DNA of 64,000 nt, taken from NCBI RefSeq assembly GCF_902167635.1, contig NZ_CABHMS010000004.1, positions 620,001 to 684,000 on the forward strand, in the 5' to 3' direction. Origin of the DNA: Chitinophaga vietnamensis. Lineage in GTDB: Bacteria > Bacteroidota > Bacteroidia > Chitinophagales > Chitinophagaceae. The position numbers and the translations under genes are program-made. Positions 1 to 8,239 of the stretch are shown piece after piece. The first letter of the stretch is position 1; the number at the start of each line of letters is the position of its first letter. The notes beneath the pieces were generated by a model. It saw nothing but the letters and a program-made list of their open reading frames with translations. It was not told where the DNA came from and searched no databases.

Positions 1-157
1 ATATGTAACCCTCAACAGGACACGGCGGCTGCGTGTATACCGGTATGGCCGGTGGCGCTATCCTGATGGATACGCCCACACTCACCTGTGCATTGGATAC
101 GCTGGCTGTAAAGATGAACAGCAGCAGCACGGCGAAAGATATGGCAGTTCTTTTCAT
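1..157 (-). CDS. YXWGXW/WXXGXW repeat-type secreted protein, N-terminal part (truncated by window edge)
   Basis: The minus frame from ATG at 157 runs off the left edge, giving 52 residues. They start with a clear signal peptide (MKRTAISFAVLLLFIFTASV, cut near SNA-Q) followed by QVSVGVSIRIAPPAIPVYTQ and PPCPVEGYI. That opening (a strand of 'VSVGxSIRIAPPxxPVY.QPPCP') is what I know from small Bacteroidota secreted proteins carrying YXWGXW/WXXGXW repeats. The repeats themselves would lie beyond the window, so the family call is from the N-terminus only. An overlapping 75-codon minus frame (12-239) lacks a signal peptide and is a shadow. Confidence 0.6.
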   Translation of the reverse strand, partial: MKRTAISFAVLLLFIFTASVSNAQVSVGVSIRIAPPAIPVYTQPPCPVEGYI

Positions 158-365
158 GTTTGCAGATTGAAGAATTTGTGTTTTTTATTTCTGACCAGCA
201 GTATATCCCGAAGTTTAATGGGGCAAATTCAGTCGTCATTTCCTACATGATAAGTAGATTAAATATTAACAGATGTTTATCATACGGTAAATGAAAGTAT
301 TGCGTTTTATTATGGAATTTTATTCCGGTCGCATTTTTCTGTTTAACCTGTATCACACGCGGTGA

Positions 366-3152
366 ATGAAAAAATTATTTACGCTCCTTATCTTATTGTC
401 GCTCGCCCTGCTCAGTCATGCACAGCACGCCACTGTGAAGGGCCATGTTGCAGACACGCTGAACCGTACTACGCTCTCCAATGCAGTAGTGGCGCTGCTT
501 GCCGCCAAAGATTCTATGCTGTACAAATTTGTCCGCACGAACGAAAAAGGACAGTTTGAACTGAAAGACTTGCATGCAGGCAAGTATCTTGTCATGATCA
601 CCTATCCCTCCTTTGCAGACTACGTAGATGCGTTGACGTTAGGAGATACCAGCGTCGTCGATTTCGGGCAGGTGAAACTCACGCAGCGTTCGCGACTCCT
701 GCATGAGGTGGTGATCAACCAGCAGGTAGGGGCGATCAAGATCAAAGGCGATACCACCGAGTTTAATGCCGACAGCTTCAAAACCGCTGCCAACGCCAAT
801 GTAGAAGACCTGCTCCGGAAGCTGCCCGGGTTCCAGGTGGATAGCAAAGGACAGATCACGGCGCAGGGAGAGAAGGTGAAGAAAGTATTGGTAGATGGAG
901 AGGAATTTTTTGGAGATGATCCCACCCTGGTGACCAAAAACCTCCGTGCAGATATGATCGACAAAGTGCAGCTATACGACAAAAAGAGCGACCAGGCCGC
1001 CTTTACCGGCATCGATGATGGCGAGAAGTCGAAAACGGTGAACCTCAAACTAAAAGAAAATAAGAAAAACGGCTACTTCGGAAAGGTCGAAGCCGGCGCC
1101 GGTACCGAAGGATATCATAACAGCGATGCGATGTTCAATCTCTTCCGCGGCAAGCGCAAATTTGCCGCCTATGGCATCGTATCCAATACCGGCAAAACAG
1201 GCCTCAACTGGGGCGAGCGCGAGAAGTTCGGACAGAGCTTCGCCGATAATGCCTCCTACGACGAAACCAATGGCTACTACTTCGTGATGGGCGGCGGCGA
1301 TGACGCCATCGAAGGATGGGATGGCAGGTATAACGGTGTCGGCTATCCGCTGGTACAAACCGGCGGCCTGCATTTCAACAACAAATGGAACCAGGACAAG
1401 CAAAGCGTAAATGCCAACGTGAAAGCCATGAACATGGGCCTGGAAGAAAACAGCAACACCGCCACCAAAAATATTCTCAATAACACGGTGCAGTACAGCA
1501 ACTCCGCATCAACCGCCAAACGGGAGATCTTCCGTACCCGCGCCAACGGCAGTTATGAAGTACAGCTGGATTCCAGCTCCTCCATCAAAGTATCTGTGGA
1601 CGCCGGCCTGGATCACAAAAACAACCACAGCTTCAACAGCGGCAGCATGCTGAATGCCGACAGCGCCATGATCAACAGCAATGAGCGCTACCTCACCGGC
1701 AGCGGGGATAACGGCTCCTTCAACTCCAATTTATTATGGCGTAAGAAGCTCAGGAAAAAAGGCCGTACCATCTCCATCAACCTGTCTGAAAATTATCTGA
1801 AAGATAATAGCGATGGCTTCCTGAATGCTTCTACAGAATTTTATTCCAACAACAAACTGGACTCTACCCAACATATCGACCAGCGTAAAAAAGGGAACTC
1901 GGAAAGTTTTAACTTCAATAGTAATATCACGTACACAGAGCCACTGACGAAGTACGCCTCACTGGTGTTCAACTACGGCCTGAGCACCAACAACAACCAC
2001 TCCGGCAGAAGCTCTTTCAATAAAGATAACAGCGGTAAGTATGCACAATTAGATTCTACTTACAGCAATGATTATGCATTCAATATCCTCACGCACAGAG
2101 GCGGCCTTAGCTATGCTTACGTGAAAAAGAAATTGCGCGTGAACTTCGGTACCAACGTAGGTTTTACCTCCTTCATGCAGGAAGATATGTTCCGCGAAGT
2201 GAAGCAGCAACGCGATTTTGTGAACTGGTATCCCAGGGCCAGCTTCTCCTATTCCATCGGTACGCAGCGCGCGATCATGTTCAATTATAATGGTAATACG
2301 CAACAGCCGTCCATCAACCAGTTGCAGCCGCTGCGCTCCAACGAGGACCAGCTGAACATCACCATCGGTAACCCCGATCTGAAGCCGGCTTTCAACCATT
2401 CGTTCTGGATGGGCTATCGCGATTACAAGGTGCTTACCGACCGCAGCATCTGGCTATCGGTCTCCTATAATATTACCAGCAACGCTTTCAGCAACAGCAG
2501 CACCATCAACGAAAAAGGACAGCGTGTTATACAAGCGGTGAACGTGAACGGTAACAGCCATCTGAACTTCAATGCCAGCCTGGGCTGGAAGATCAAGCCG
2601 CTGGACCTTTCCTGGGGCATTGACGCCAATGGCAACTGGAGCAAGAATGTGAATTTCATCAACGCGGCACAGAACATTACTAATAGCACCAACAGCACGC
2701 TCAGCCTGTATTTCAGGAAAGATAAAGACAAAAAGTATAACAACTATTTCCGCGTAGGGCCTAATTATACTACCAGTACTTCATCGGTACAGAAAGATAT
2801 TCGTACCGACTATTGGAGCTATGAGCTGGAATACAATGGACTGGTGATGTTGCCCGCGAAGTTCGAAATAACGTCACAGGTCAATTACTCTATCCGTCAG
2901 AAAACGCCTGTTTTCCCGGACAACCTGAACGTTTGCCTGTGGAATGCCGCTATCAACAAGAAGTTCGGAAAGAAAGACGCTGTGATGCTGAGCTTGTCCG
3001 TCAACGATCTGCTGGCGCAGAACAGGGGTATCAACCGTTCGGTGAACAGCAACTATATCACGCAAACCACTTACGGTACGATCGGCCGTTATGCGATGCT
3101 GTCGTTCCTCTGGAATTTCAACAAAATGGGAGCGGGAGCGCCCAAGCAGTAA
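366..3152 (+). CDS. Outer-membrane beta-barrel receptor (TonB-dependent-receptor-like, carboxypeptidase-regulatory N-domain)
   Basis: 928 residues. A signal peptide (1-19, ending SHA-Q) is followed by a carboxypeptidase-regulatory-like beta-sandwich (about 22-100), a plug-like domain (about 120-230, with VEDLLRKLPGFQVDSKGQ and VLVDGEEFFGDDP) and a long barrel rich in alternating aromatic/polar strands to the C-terminus. This is the architecture of Bacteroidota 'outer membrane beta-barrel' proteins related to TonB-dependent receptors. I see no clear TonB box. The next gene, 21 nt downstream, is a GLPGLI protein, a known partner type for such barrels, so the two are probably one transcription unit acting in the envelope. 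Substrate unknown. Confidence 0.85.
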   Translation: MKKLFTLLILLSLALLSHAQHATVKGHVADTLNRTTLSNAVVALLAAKDSMLYKFVRTNEKGQFELKDLHAGKYLVMITYPSFADYVDALTLGDTSVVDFGQVKLTQRSRLLHEVVINQQVGAIKIKGDTTEFNADSFKTAANANVEDLLRKLPGFQVDSKGQITAQGEKVKKVLVDGEEFFGDDPTLVTKNLRADMIDKVQLYDKKSDQAAFTGIDDGEKSKTVNLKLKENKKNGYFGKVEAGAGTEGYHNSDAMFNLFRGKRKFAAYGIVSNTGKTGLNWGEREKFGQSFADNASYDETNGYYFVMGGGDDAIEGWDGRYNGVGYPLVQTGGLHFNNKWNQDKQSVNANVKAMNMGLEENSNTATKNILNNTVQYSNSASTAKREIFRTRANGSYEVQLDSSSSIKVSVDAGLDHKNNHSFNSGSMLNADSAMINSNERYLTGSGDNGSFNSNLLWRKKLRKKGRTISINLSENYLKDNSDGFLNASTEFYSNNKLDSTQHIDQRKKGNSESFNFNSNITYTEPLTKYASLVFNYGLSTNNNHSGRSSFNKDNSGKYAQLDSTYSNDYAFNILTHRGGLSYAYVKKKLRVNFGTNVGFTSFMQEDMFREVKQQRDFVNWYPRASFSYSIGTQRAIMFNYNGNTQQPSINQLQPLRSNEDQLNITIGNPDLKPAFNHSFWMGYRDYKVLTDRSIWLSVSYNITSNAFSNSSTINEKGQRVIQAVNVNGNSHLNFNASLGWKIKPLDLSWGIDANGNWSKNVNFINAAQNITNSTNSTLSLYFRKDKDKKYNNYFRVGPNYTTSTSSVQKDIRTDYWSYELEYNGLVMLPAKFEITSQVNYSIRQKTPVFPDNLNVCLWNAAINKKFGKKDAVMLSLSVNDLLAQNRGINRSVNSNYITQTTYGTIGRYAMLSFLWNFNKMGAGAPKQ

Positions 3153-3173
3153 TTCATCTTTAAACCGTGAAAA

Positions 3174-3926
3174 ATGAAATTTTTAATAATATATCTCTCC
3201 GGCCTTTTGTATTGTCTGGGCGCCAGTGCGCAGCAGGCGATGTTCCTGCAACAGGGCCGGATCGAATATGAGCGGAAGATCAACATGCATGCCCGCCTGG
3301 ACGCCATGTACCTGGATGCGGACAACACGTCCTGGCGCGATCTGCAAAAGAAGGCGACGCCTAAATTTTTCGTAAGTTATTTCGATCTCCTTTTCAGCAA
3401 CAATACTACTTTGTATTCGCCTGGCCGGGAGAACCCCGATAATGCCCGCCATTGGGAAACGCCGGCGGAAGCCAATGTGGTGTATAGTTTGCTCGGCAGT
3501 GGTCGCAGCCTCGCACAGAAAAAAGTTTTTGAACAAACCTTTCTGGTTGATGACAGCCTGCGGCAGATCAAATGGAAGATCACGGATGAAACCCGTAAGA
3601 TCGCGGGCTTCGACTGCCGCCGTGCCAATGCTGTGATCATGGATTCTATTTATGTAGTGGCTTTTTATACTGATGCGATCGTTACGCCCGGCGGCCCCGA
3701 ATCCTTTACAGGCCTGCCCGGCATGATACTGGGAGTGGCCCTGCCACATGAACATGTGACCTGGTTTGCCACCAAAGTGCTCGTGGAAGATGTGAAAGAA
3801 ACTGCACTGCAGGCGCCTAAAAAGGGGAAGAAGGTCAACAATGCCACCCTGGCTGAAACCGTTGGCAAGGCCCTGAAAGAATGGGGTAACTACGGTAAAG
3901 ACTATCTGAAATCGATCGCCTTGTAA
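3174..3926 (+). CDS. GLPGLI family protein
   Basis: 250 residues with an N-terminal signal peptide (MKFLIIYLSGLLYCLGASA-QQ). The diagnostic motif is present as FTGLPGMILGVALPHEH (about 178-194), a one-residue variant of the GLPGLI name motif, preceded by the usual 'W.ITDETRKIAGFDCRRA' segment. The family is exported, its function is unsettled, and it typically follows a TonB-receptor-like barrel, as here (21 nt spacing). The C-terminus ends in a Lys-rich stretch (KKGKKVNN) and a short helix. Probably a periplasmic or outer-membrane-associated partner of the upstream receptor; confident in the family, not in the role. Confidence 0.88.
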   Translation: MKFLIIYLSGLLYCLGASAQQAMFLQQGRIEYERKINMHARLDAMYLDADNTSWRDLQKKATPKFFVSYFDLLFSNNTTLYSPGRENPDNARHWETPAEANVVYSLLGSGRSLAQKKVFEQTFLVDDSLRQIKWKITDETRKIAGFDCRRANAVIMDSIYVVAFYTDAIVTPGGPESFTGLPGMILGVALPHEHVTWFATKVLVEDVKETALQAPKKGKKVNNATLAETVGKALKEWGNYGKDYLKSIAL

Positions 3927-4044
3927 TCCGCTGTGGTAGCACATTACAGACTTATTAACAAAACTTTAAGTTGGAAAAGGCGCATCCTGGCCGCATAGAG
4001 GAATCATTTTTGTTTTACCTGCCGTGGACCAAAAAATTTTAACC

Positions 4045-4305
4045 ATGGCAAAGCACAATGTAGCGGCAGTAAAACACGAAATCCAGGAATTGGCCATTGG
4101 CAACTATAAAAGTTACCCTGGTGAATTCAGTCCGGCCGATCAAAGCACACCAGGGCATATCCAGTCGCTGGCAAAAGGATACTGGGACTCACGTGATGGT
4201 AAAGAGGTTGTCCGCGATGAGAAGCTGGGCATCCAACTCGAAGATTACCAGGACTGGACCAAAGAGGCATATGATGCCTTCCTCCAACAGGAATCACTCA
4301 ACTAA
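4045..4305 (+). CDS. Small soluble protein of unknown function (86 aa)
   Basis: ATG at 4045 is preferred over an in-frame GTG at 4024 because the conserved-looking sequence begins MAKHNVAAVKHEIQ. The protein is hydrophilic and acidic, without signal peptide or membrane segment. The second half is predicted helical (KEVVRDEKLGIQLEDYQDWT). No family recognised. It has its own strong terminator 25 nt after the stop, so it is probably a monocistronic, well expressed gene. The frame, codon use and terminator make it credible as a real gene. Confidence 0.7.
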   Translation: MAKHNVAAVKHEIQELAIGNYKSYPGEFSPADQSTPGHIQSLAKGYWDSRDGKEVVRDEKLGIQLEDYQDWTKEAYDAFLQQESLN

Positions 4306-4329
4306 TACTTTTGATTTTTTTGTTTTTAG

Positions 4330-4360
4330 ATGTGGGGAAGATCTCCCCACATTTTTTTTG
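4330..4360 (+). terminator. Rho-independent terminator
   Basis: Perfect stem TGTGGGGA / TCCCCACA around an AGATC loop (4331-4351) followed by eight T (4352-4359). It ends the 4045-4305 gene. Confidence 0.92.
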
Positions 4361-4590
4361 CCTTCCCGCAACTTTTTCCCGCAAATCGTTGTTTTATCTA
4401 TATTCTGATCTGCTCCGAACTATCTTTTTTTATCGTCTCAACCAAAGTCTTGCGCAGGAATTTTTCCGCGGTCGTTTTGCATAACGGATCGACTGGTCAT
4501 GACCGCAAGAGAGCACCCCGGTACCAACGTTTACGGCTATACGCTAACAACCTCCTCAGGAACCTGTCATCATGAAAAAATGGTATCATT

Positions 4591-5091
4591 ATGAAAAATC
4601 TCGTCTGTTTATTGTTTGTCGTGAGTATTGCATTGCCGCTACAGGCGCAGGTACGGCCTGCTGCAACCTATGATGAAGAGGACCTGGTAACGGCCATCTT
4701 CGGCAAGAACAAGGAATCCCTGATGAATGATTACCTGCATATTTCGCCGGTAGAATCCAGAAATTTCCAGACCGCCCTGTTTGAATATGAAAGTGAAAAG
4801 AAGCCCTGGTATTCAGAGCGCATGGCTTTGTTGAAGATGTATAACGAAGAATTTTCTTCTCTGGATGAGCGGAAGATGAACTCTCTCTCCCGCCAGCTGA
4901 TCAACAACGACCTGGAATTTGGCCGTTTGCAGATGCGTTATTTCCGGCGCATGAACAAGCTGTTGGGCGCCACCCGCGCAGCGCAGTTCTTCCAGCTGGA
5001 CAGCTATTTTGAACAGTCGACACGTGCCTATGTACAACATCAGCTGCCTTTTATCAAGGAGCTGGAATCAGATAAGAATGTGAGAATGTGA
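4591..5091 (+). CDS. Secreted helical protein of unknown function
   Basis: 166 residues. Signal peptide MKNLVCLLFVVSIALPLQA cut before QVRPA, then an almost entirely helical, charged mature domain (about 30-155) with regularly spaced aromatics. The pattern is loosely reminiscent of Spy/CpxP- or LTXXQ-like periplasmic helical proteins, but no diagnostic LTXXQ motif is visible, so I leave it unassigned. A second ATG at 4572 is out of frame. The last codons (VRM-stop) lie inside a GAATGTGA direct repeat, the edge of the palindromic element at 5078-5178, so the C-terminus may have been reshaped by that repeat. Confidence 0.72.
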   Translation: MKNLVCLLFVVSIALPLQAQVRPAATYDEEDLVTAIFGKNKESLMNDYLHISPVESRNFQTALFEYESEKKPWYSERMALLKMYNEEFSSLDERKMNSLSRQLINNDLEFGRLQMRYFRRMNKLLGATRAAQFFQLDSYFEQSTRAYVQHQLPFIKELESDKNVRM

Positions 5092-5178
5092 GAATTTAGG
5101 GATTTACGGATTTAGGGATTTGCTTAAATTCCTAAATCCGTAAATCCGTAAATCCCTAAATTCTCCCATTCTCACATT
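5078..5178. repeat. Palindromic intergenic repeat, family B (GATTTAGG/GATTTACG type)
   Basis: Two arms of about 48-55 nt, almost exact reverse complements, made of tandem 8-mers such as GATTTAGG and GATTTACG plus GTGAGAAT. It fills the whole gap between two convergent genes and covers both stop codons (5089-5091 and 5172-5174). It probably acts as a bidirectional hairpin terminator. Related copies: 51680-51732 and a one-armed copy at 49656-49732. Confidence 0.85.
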
Positions 5179-5603
5179 TCTTCGAAGTCGTCACTCCGGG
5201 GGATGCTGCGGAATTTCTCCATCAGTTCTGCGGGGAGGGCGGTGAGTTTGCGCTGGGCTACGTTGATCCAGGCGCCGTCTACGTTTACGGTGGCGGATTT
5301 GGTGCCGTCGCCGCGGAATATTTCGTGGCGGATGGACCAGCGGGAACCATCGGCTTTGCAGCGCGTCATGACGCAGGTAACGGTAACGCGGTCGTTGGCG
5401 CCTATTTCGCGGTGATAGATCAGCTCTTCACGGAAGAGGATAGGGCCTATCTTGAGGGTGAGGAAATCGCGGGCGGTCATGCCGGATTGCTCCAGCAGGC
5501 TTAACCTTGCCTGTGCGGCGAAATCTGCGTAGGCGGAGTGCCGCAGGTGCATGTTTGCATCGATCTGTGACCAGAGCACTGGCCCTTCAAAAAATATGTT
5601 CAT
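5172..5603 (-). CDS. Acyl-CoA thioesterase, 4HBT/hotdog family (YbgC/FadM-like)
   Basis: 143 residues, the usual length of single-hotdog thioesterases. The N-terminal catalytic region reads LWSQIDANMHLRHSAYADFA (about 10-29), matching the 'D.N.H..H..Y..F' pattern in which the Asp activates water for thioester hydrolysis. The central strands (VTVTCVMTRCKADGSRWSIRHEIFRG) and DGAWINVAQRK are typical of the fold. Cytoplasmic; the acyl substrate cannot be read from sequence. The gene lies 9 nt downstream of the GlxA-type regulator on the same strand, so co-transcription is likely. Confidence 0.85.
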   Translation of the reverse strand: MNIFFEGPVLWSQIDANMHLRHSAYADFAAQARLSLLEQSGMTARDFLTLKIGPILFREELIYHREIGANDRVTVTCVMTRCKADGSRWSIRHEIFRGDGTKSATVNVDGAWINVAQRKLTALPAELMEKFRSIPRSDDFEEM

Positions 5604-5612
5604 CTTTTAAAT

Positions 5613-6623
5613 TTACGGATTTACCAGTGATAAAAATGGCGCCTGGCGGATGCTTTTGCCATACTTTTCGCGGTAGGCGGTGGGCGTCATGGCCACATGG
5701 CGTTTGAATATCTTCCTGAAAAAACTCATGTCTTCATAACCGCATTTACCTGCGATCTGTTCGATGCCTTTGTTGGTATTTTCCAGCATTTTCTTGGCGG
5801 CTTCCATGCGTACACGTTGCAGGTATTCCAGCGGCGTATTGGAAGTGGCTTGTTCAAAGCGGCGGATGAAATTGCGCAGGCTCATATTGGCCTGTGCGGC
5901 GAGTGCTTCCACGCTGATACTGCGGTGGTATTGTTTTTCGATGAACTGTTGTGCCTGTGCGATATCTTCATCTGCATGATCTTTTTGTAACTGGAAGATG
6001 GAGAAGGTGGTTTGCGGTTGCTGGTGGATGTTGATCATCAGCAGCTTGGAGGCCACCATAGCGGCTTCCGGGCCGCAGAACTTTTCTGCGAGGTACAGGG
6101 TGAAAGTGGTGAAGCTGAAGGCGCCGCCGCAGGTATAGATGCGGCCCTGGTCGATGATGATCTTGTCGTCCTGCAAGGTCACTTCCGGGTACATTTTGCG
6201 GAAGAGGTCTGCGAACATCCAGTGGGTGGTAGCGGTTTTGCCATTGAGCAGGCTGGTGGCGCCCAGCAGGAAGGCGCCTACGCAAATGCTGGCCAGTTCT
6301 GCATGCTGGCGGTATTGTTGTTGCAGCCACCGGATCAGGTGTTGCTCTTTGCGGAGCACCGGCATGATCTTGTCTGATTGCATGGCGGGGATGATCACGA
6401 GATCATAACGGTATTGCGGCGACAATTTCTTGCGGGTATGGCTGCCGAAGGGCTGACGGAACAGTTGCCCTTCTTCTTCACTAACAATATCGATCTCAAA
6501 ATCTACGGGCAATGCGTTGCCGGTGAACCGCGGATAGGAGCGACTCATCGCGCTGAGGATGTCGGCCGGCCCTGAAACACTGGTGGGTACTGCGTTTTCG
6601 TAATTAAGGATACCAATCCGCAT
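5613..6623 (-). CDS. GlxA-type transcriptional regulator (DJ-1/PfpI domain + AraC HTH)
   Basis: 336 residues. Residues 1-200 form a DJ-1/PfpI-like domain with the nucleophile-elbow region ASICVGAFLLGATSLLNGKT (Cys114) and TTHW (131-135). Residues about 220-320 are an AraC/XylS double helix-turn-helix (SVEALAAQANMSLRNFIRRF; GIEQIAGKCGYEDMSFFRKI). In this family the amidase-like domain is usually a ligand-sensing, non-catalytic module. Target genes unknown; the co-oriented thioesterase downstream is the closest candidate. Upstream lies an AT-rich palindrome (6624-6730). Confidence 0.9.
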   Translation of the reverse strand: MRIGILNYENAVPTSVSGPADILSAMSRSYPRFTGNALPVDFEIDIVSEEEGQLFRQPFGSHTRKKLSPQYRYDLVIIPAMQSDKIMPVLRKEQHLIRWLQQQYRQHAELASICVGAFLLGATSLLNGKTATTHWMFADLFRKMYPEVTLQDDKIIIDQGRIYTCGGAFSFTTFTLYLAEKFCGPEAAMVASKLLMINIHQQPQTTFSIFQLQKDHADEDIAQAQQFIEKQYHRSISVEALAAQANMSLRNFIRRFEQATSNTPLEYLQRVRMEAAKKMLENTNKGIEQIAGKCGYEDMSFFRKIFKRHVAMTPTAYREKYGKSIRQAPFLSLVNP

Positions 6624-6730
6624 AATATTTTGATATTTGGGTATTTTGATATTTAGACCTACGCAATATGCTAACCTGGCCTAAATATAAAAATACCCAA
6701 ATATCCAAATATCAAAATGATCAAATTATA
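6624..6730. repeat. AT-rich imperfect inverted repeat (GATATTTGGGTATTTT type)
   Basis: Arms at about 6624-6660 and 6677-6730 pair as reverse complements (GATATTTGGGTATTTTGATA against TATAAAAATACCCAAATATC), with TTTGATATTT units repeated. It fills the gap between two minus-strand genes and overlaps the bestrophin stop codon. Likely a terminator-like hairpin; related in style to the other intergenic palindromes but different in sequence. Confidence 0.75.
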
Positions 6731-7634
6731 GCACGTAGTAGCTTGCTTGTACTTCTTCCTGTGGTTCGTATTGTTCGTGCAACATCTGCCGCAGGTCTTT
6801 TTCAATGTTACGTGCAATGGCGGTAACGGGTGTATCGGTAGGTTTGTTTTCAAATGGATCTTGCAGGTTGATGCCCATCTTCTCGATCAGCAGGAAAGAG
6901 GAAGCGATGGCGATCACCAGCGGTATCTCCATGAAGCCCAGCACATCGATGAGCGCGAAGGGCAGCAGGAGGATAAAGAAGATCACAGTGAAATGCGTGT
7001 AGAGGCTGTAAGTGGCCGGGAACACGGTGTTCTTGATCCTTTCACATTTACCCATGGCATCACAGAGGCGCGATAGCGTAGCATCGATAGTTACCTGTTG
7101 GTACTGGTTGATCCAGCCCTGTTCCATGGCGTATTTCAGGTCTTTACCGTGTAAAAGCAGCAGGGCAGCCGGCACATTATCATATCTCATCACATAGTTC
7201 AGCTCCCGGCGCGTGAGCAGCCTCTCGAGGCCTTTCACAGGGTCTGTCTTCCGTAAGGATTGGCCAAGACTATAGCACCATGCTGCCTGCCGTTTTACAA
7301 ATCGCTCCTGGAAATGTTGCAGTTCTTCCGACTGATACGTTGCATCCATCAAACTTAAAACCTGCCTTGTCAGTGAGCGGGAATCATTTACGATAGCGCC
7401 CCAGATGGTTCTGGCCTCCCACCAGCGATCGTAGGCCTGGTTGGAACGGAAGGCCAGCAGCAGCGACAGTACAGTGCCCAATACCATTGGAACGGCTATA
7501 GGAATGGAAATATTGGTAAGCTCGAAACGATAATAGAGCATGTTGATCAGCAAGGCGTAAACAGCCACCAGCAGCAGCTCGTACTTGATCTTTCCGAAAA
7601 CATATTTTAAGGGTATATTCTTCTTCAGTAACAT
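6726..7634 (-). CDS. Bestrophin family anion channel
   Basis: 302 residues from ATG at 7634 (an in-frame TTG lies two codons upstream). The family signature is clear: LLLAFRSNQAYDRWWEARTI (about 60-79) followed by WGAIVNDSRSLTRQV, and four hydrophobic segments (about 20-38, 43-65, 205-228, 230-250). Bacterial bestrophins are pentameric inner-membrane anion channels. The stop of the UspA-like gene is 10 nt upstream, so the two form an operon, probably driven from the promoter region at 8131-8231. Confidence 0.88.
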   Translation of the reverse strand: MLLKKNIPLKYVFGKIKYELLLVAVYALLINMLYYRFELTNISIPIAVPMVLGTVLSLLLAFRSNQAYDRWWEARTIWGAIVNDSRSLTRQVLSLMDATYQSEELQHFQERFVKRQAAWCYSLGQSLRKTDPVKGLERLLTRRELNYVMRYDNVPAALLLLHGKDLKYAMEQGWINQYQQVTIDATLSRLCDAMGKCERIKNTVFPATYSLYTHFTVIFFILLLPFALIDVLGFMEIPLVIAIASSFLLIEKMGINLQDPFENKPTDTPVTAIARNIEKDLRQMLHEQYEPQEEVQASYYVL

Positions 7635-7644
7635 ATGCAAATGT

Positions 7645-8130
7645 TTATTCTGTTGCCAGCAATAGCGCTGAGAGGGTGGCTTTGCTCACCACGGTTCTGC
7701 CTATGGGCAGGTCGCTCCGGAGCAGCGGCAGTTTGCTGCTGCGGATGAGTTTCGCCGGGTTATAACTTCTTTTCGATGGCAGGTTGAACTGCTGGTCTGC
7801 CGGCAATAATATCATATCAATATTCTGTGCGAGACAGAAATTGCGGAAGGCTGTGCGGGTATCGCCATGAAAGAATTCCACTTTCAATTGTTTCACTGCG
7901 GACGCATATTTGTTGCGGATGATCTCACAGCCATCTTTGAAATCCGCGGTGATCAGGTCGATATGCCTGCTGTTGCGGGTGTAGGTGATGAGATCGAACA
8001 GGGAGTCCGGCATCTTCAGCGCGTGCATAAAAATTATATTAACCACCTCGCCCGGGAACTGCGCTACTACGCTGTGTACATAGCCGAGGGAACGGATGGA
8101 GAAGTCTGTAGGAATGAGAATATTTTTCAT
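7645..8130 (-). CDS. Universal stress protein (UspA-like)
   Basis: 161 residues, one Usp domain of roughly usual length. The N-terminus MKNILIPTDFSIRSLGYVHS is the canonical first strand and nucleotide-binding Asp of the Usp fold. The usual C-terminal G-2x-G-9x-G(S/T) ATP motif is not visible: the last part reads NIDMILLPADQQ ... KLPLLRSDLP, so this is likely a non-ATP-binding member. Cytoplasmic. First gene of a two-gene unit with bestrophin. It has the most striking promoter of the region: a TAGCTTTG box and five tandem 11-bp repeats. Confidence 0.8.
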   Translation of the reverse strand: MKNILIPTDFSIRSLGYVHSVVAQFPGEVVNIIFMHALKMPDSLFDLITYTRNSRHIDLITADFKDGCEIIRNKYASAVKQLKVEFFHGDTRTAFRNFCLAQNIDMILLPADQQFNLPSKRSYNPAKLIRSSKLPLLRSDLPIGRTVVSKATLSALLLATE

Positions 8131-8150
8131 AGCTCTTGCTTTTATAATAG

Positions 8151-8158
8151 CAAAGCTA
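8151..8158 (-). promoter_or_regulatory. -7 promoter box (TAGCTTTG) of the UspA-bestrophin operon
   Basis: On the minus strand TAGCTTTG matches the Bacteroidota -7 consensus TAnnTTTG, ending 20 nt before the ATG at 8130. No TTTG sits 19 nt upstream where the -33 element should be; the 11-bp repeat array begins there instead. Confidence 0.6.
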
Positions 8159-8176
8159 TCGCTACGAGGTTAGCAA

Positions 8177-8231
8177 GTGGTAAGAAGACGGTTAAAAGGT
8201 CGTAAGAATGTGGTAAGAAAACGGTAAGAAA
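8177..8231 (-). promoter_or_regulatory. Array of five tandem 11-bp direct repeats (OmpR/PmrA-type operator)
   Basis: Plus-strand units: GTGGTAAGAAG, ACGGTTAAAAG, GTCGTAAGAAT, GTGGTAAGAAA, ACGGTAAGAAA, in exact 11-bp register (GTAAGAA cores at 8180, 8202, 8213, 8224; degenerate GTTAAAA at 8191). Read toward the UspA gene the core is TTCTTAC. The proximal core ends 21 nt before the -7 box. One site per helical turn is how OmpR/PhoB-family regulators bind; the adjoining two-component system (8240-10292) encodes one. Confidence 0.7.
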
Positions 8232-8239
8232 GAAGATGA

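Noticed and set aside
12-239. 75-codon minus-strand frame at the left edge
   Set aside because: Another minus frame (start 157) encodes a proper signal peptide and known N-terminus.
3183-3944. 253-codon minus-strand open frame opposite the GLPGLI gene
   Set aside because: The plus frame has a signal peptide and the GLPGLI motif; the minus frame has neither.
4330-4575. 81-codon plus-strand frame
   Set aside because: Starts inside a rho-independent terminator and has no recognisable protein character.
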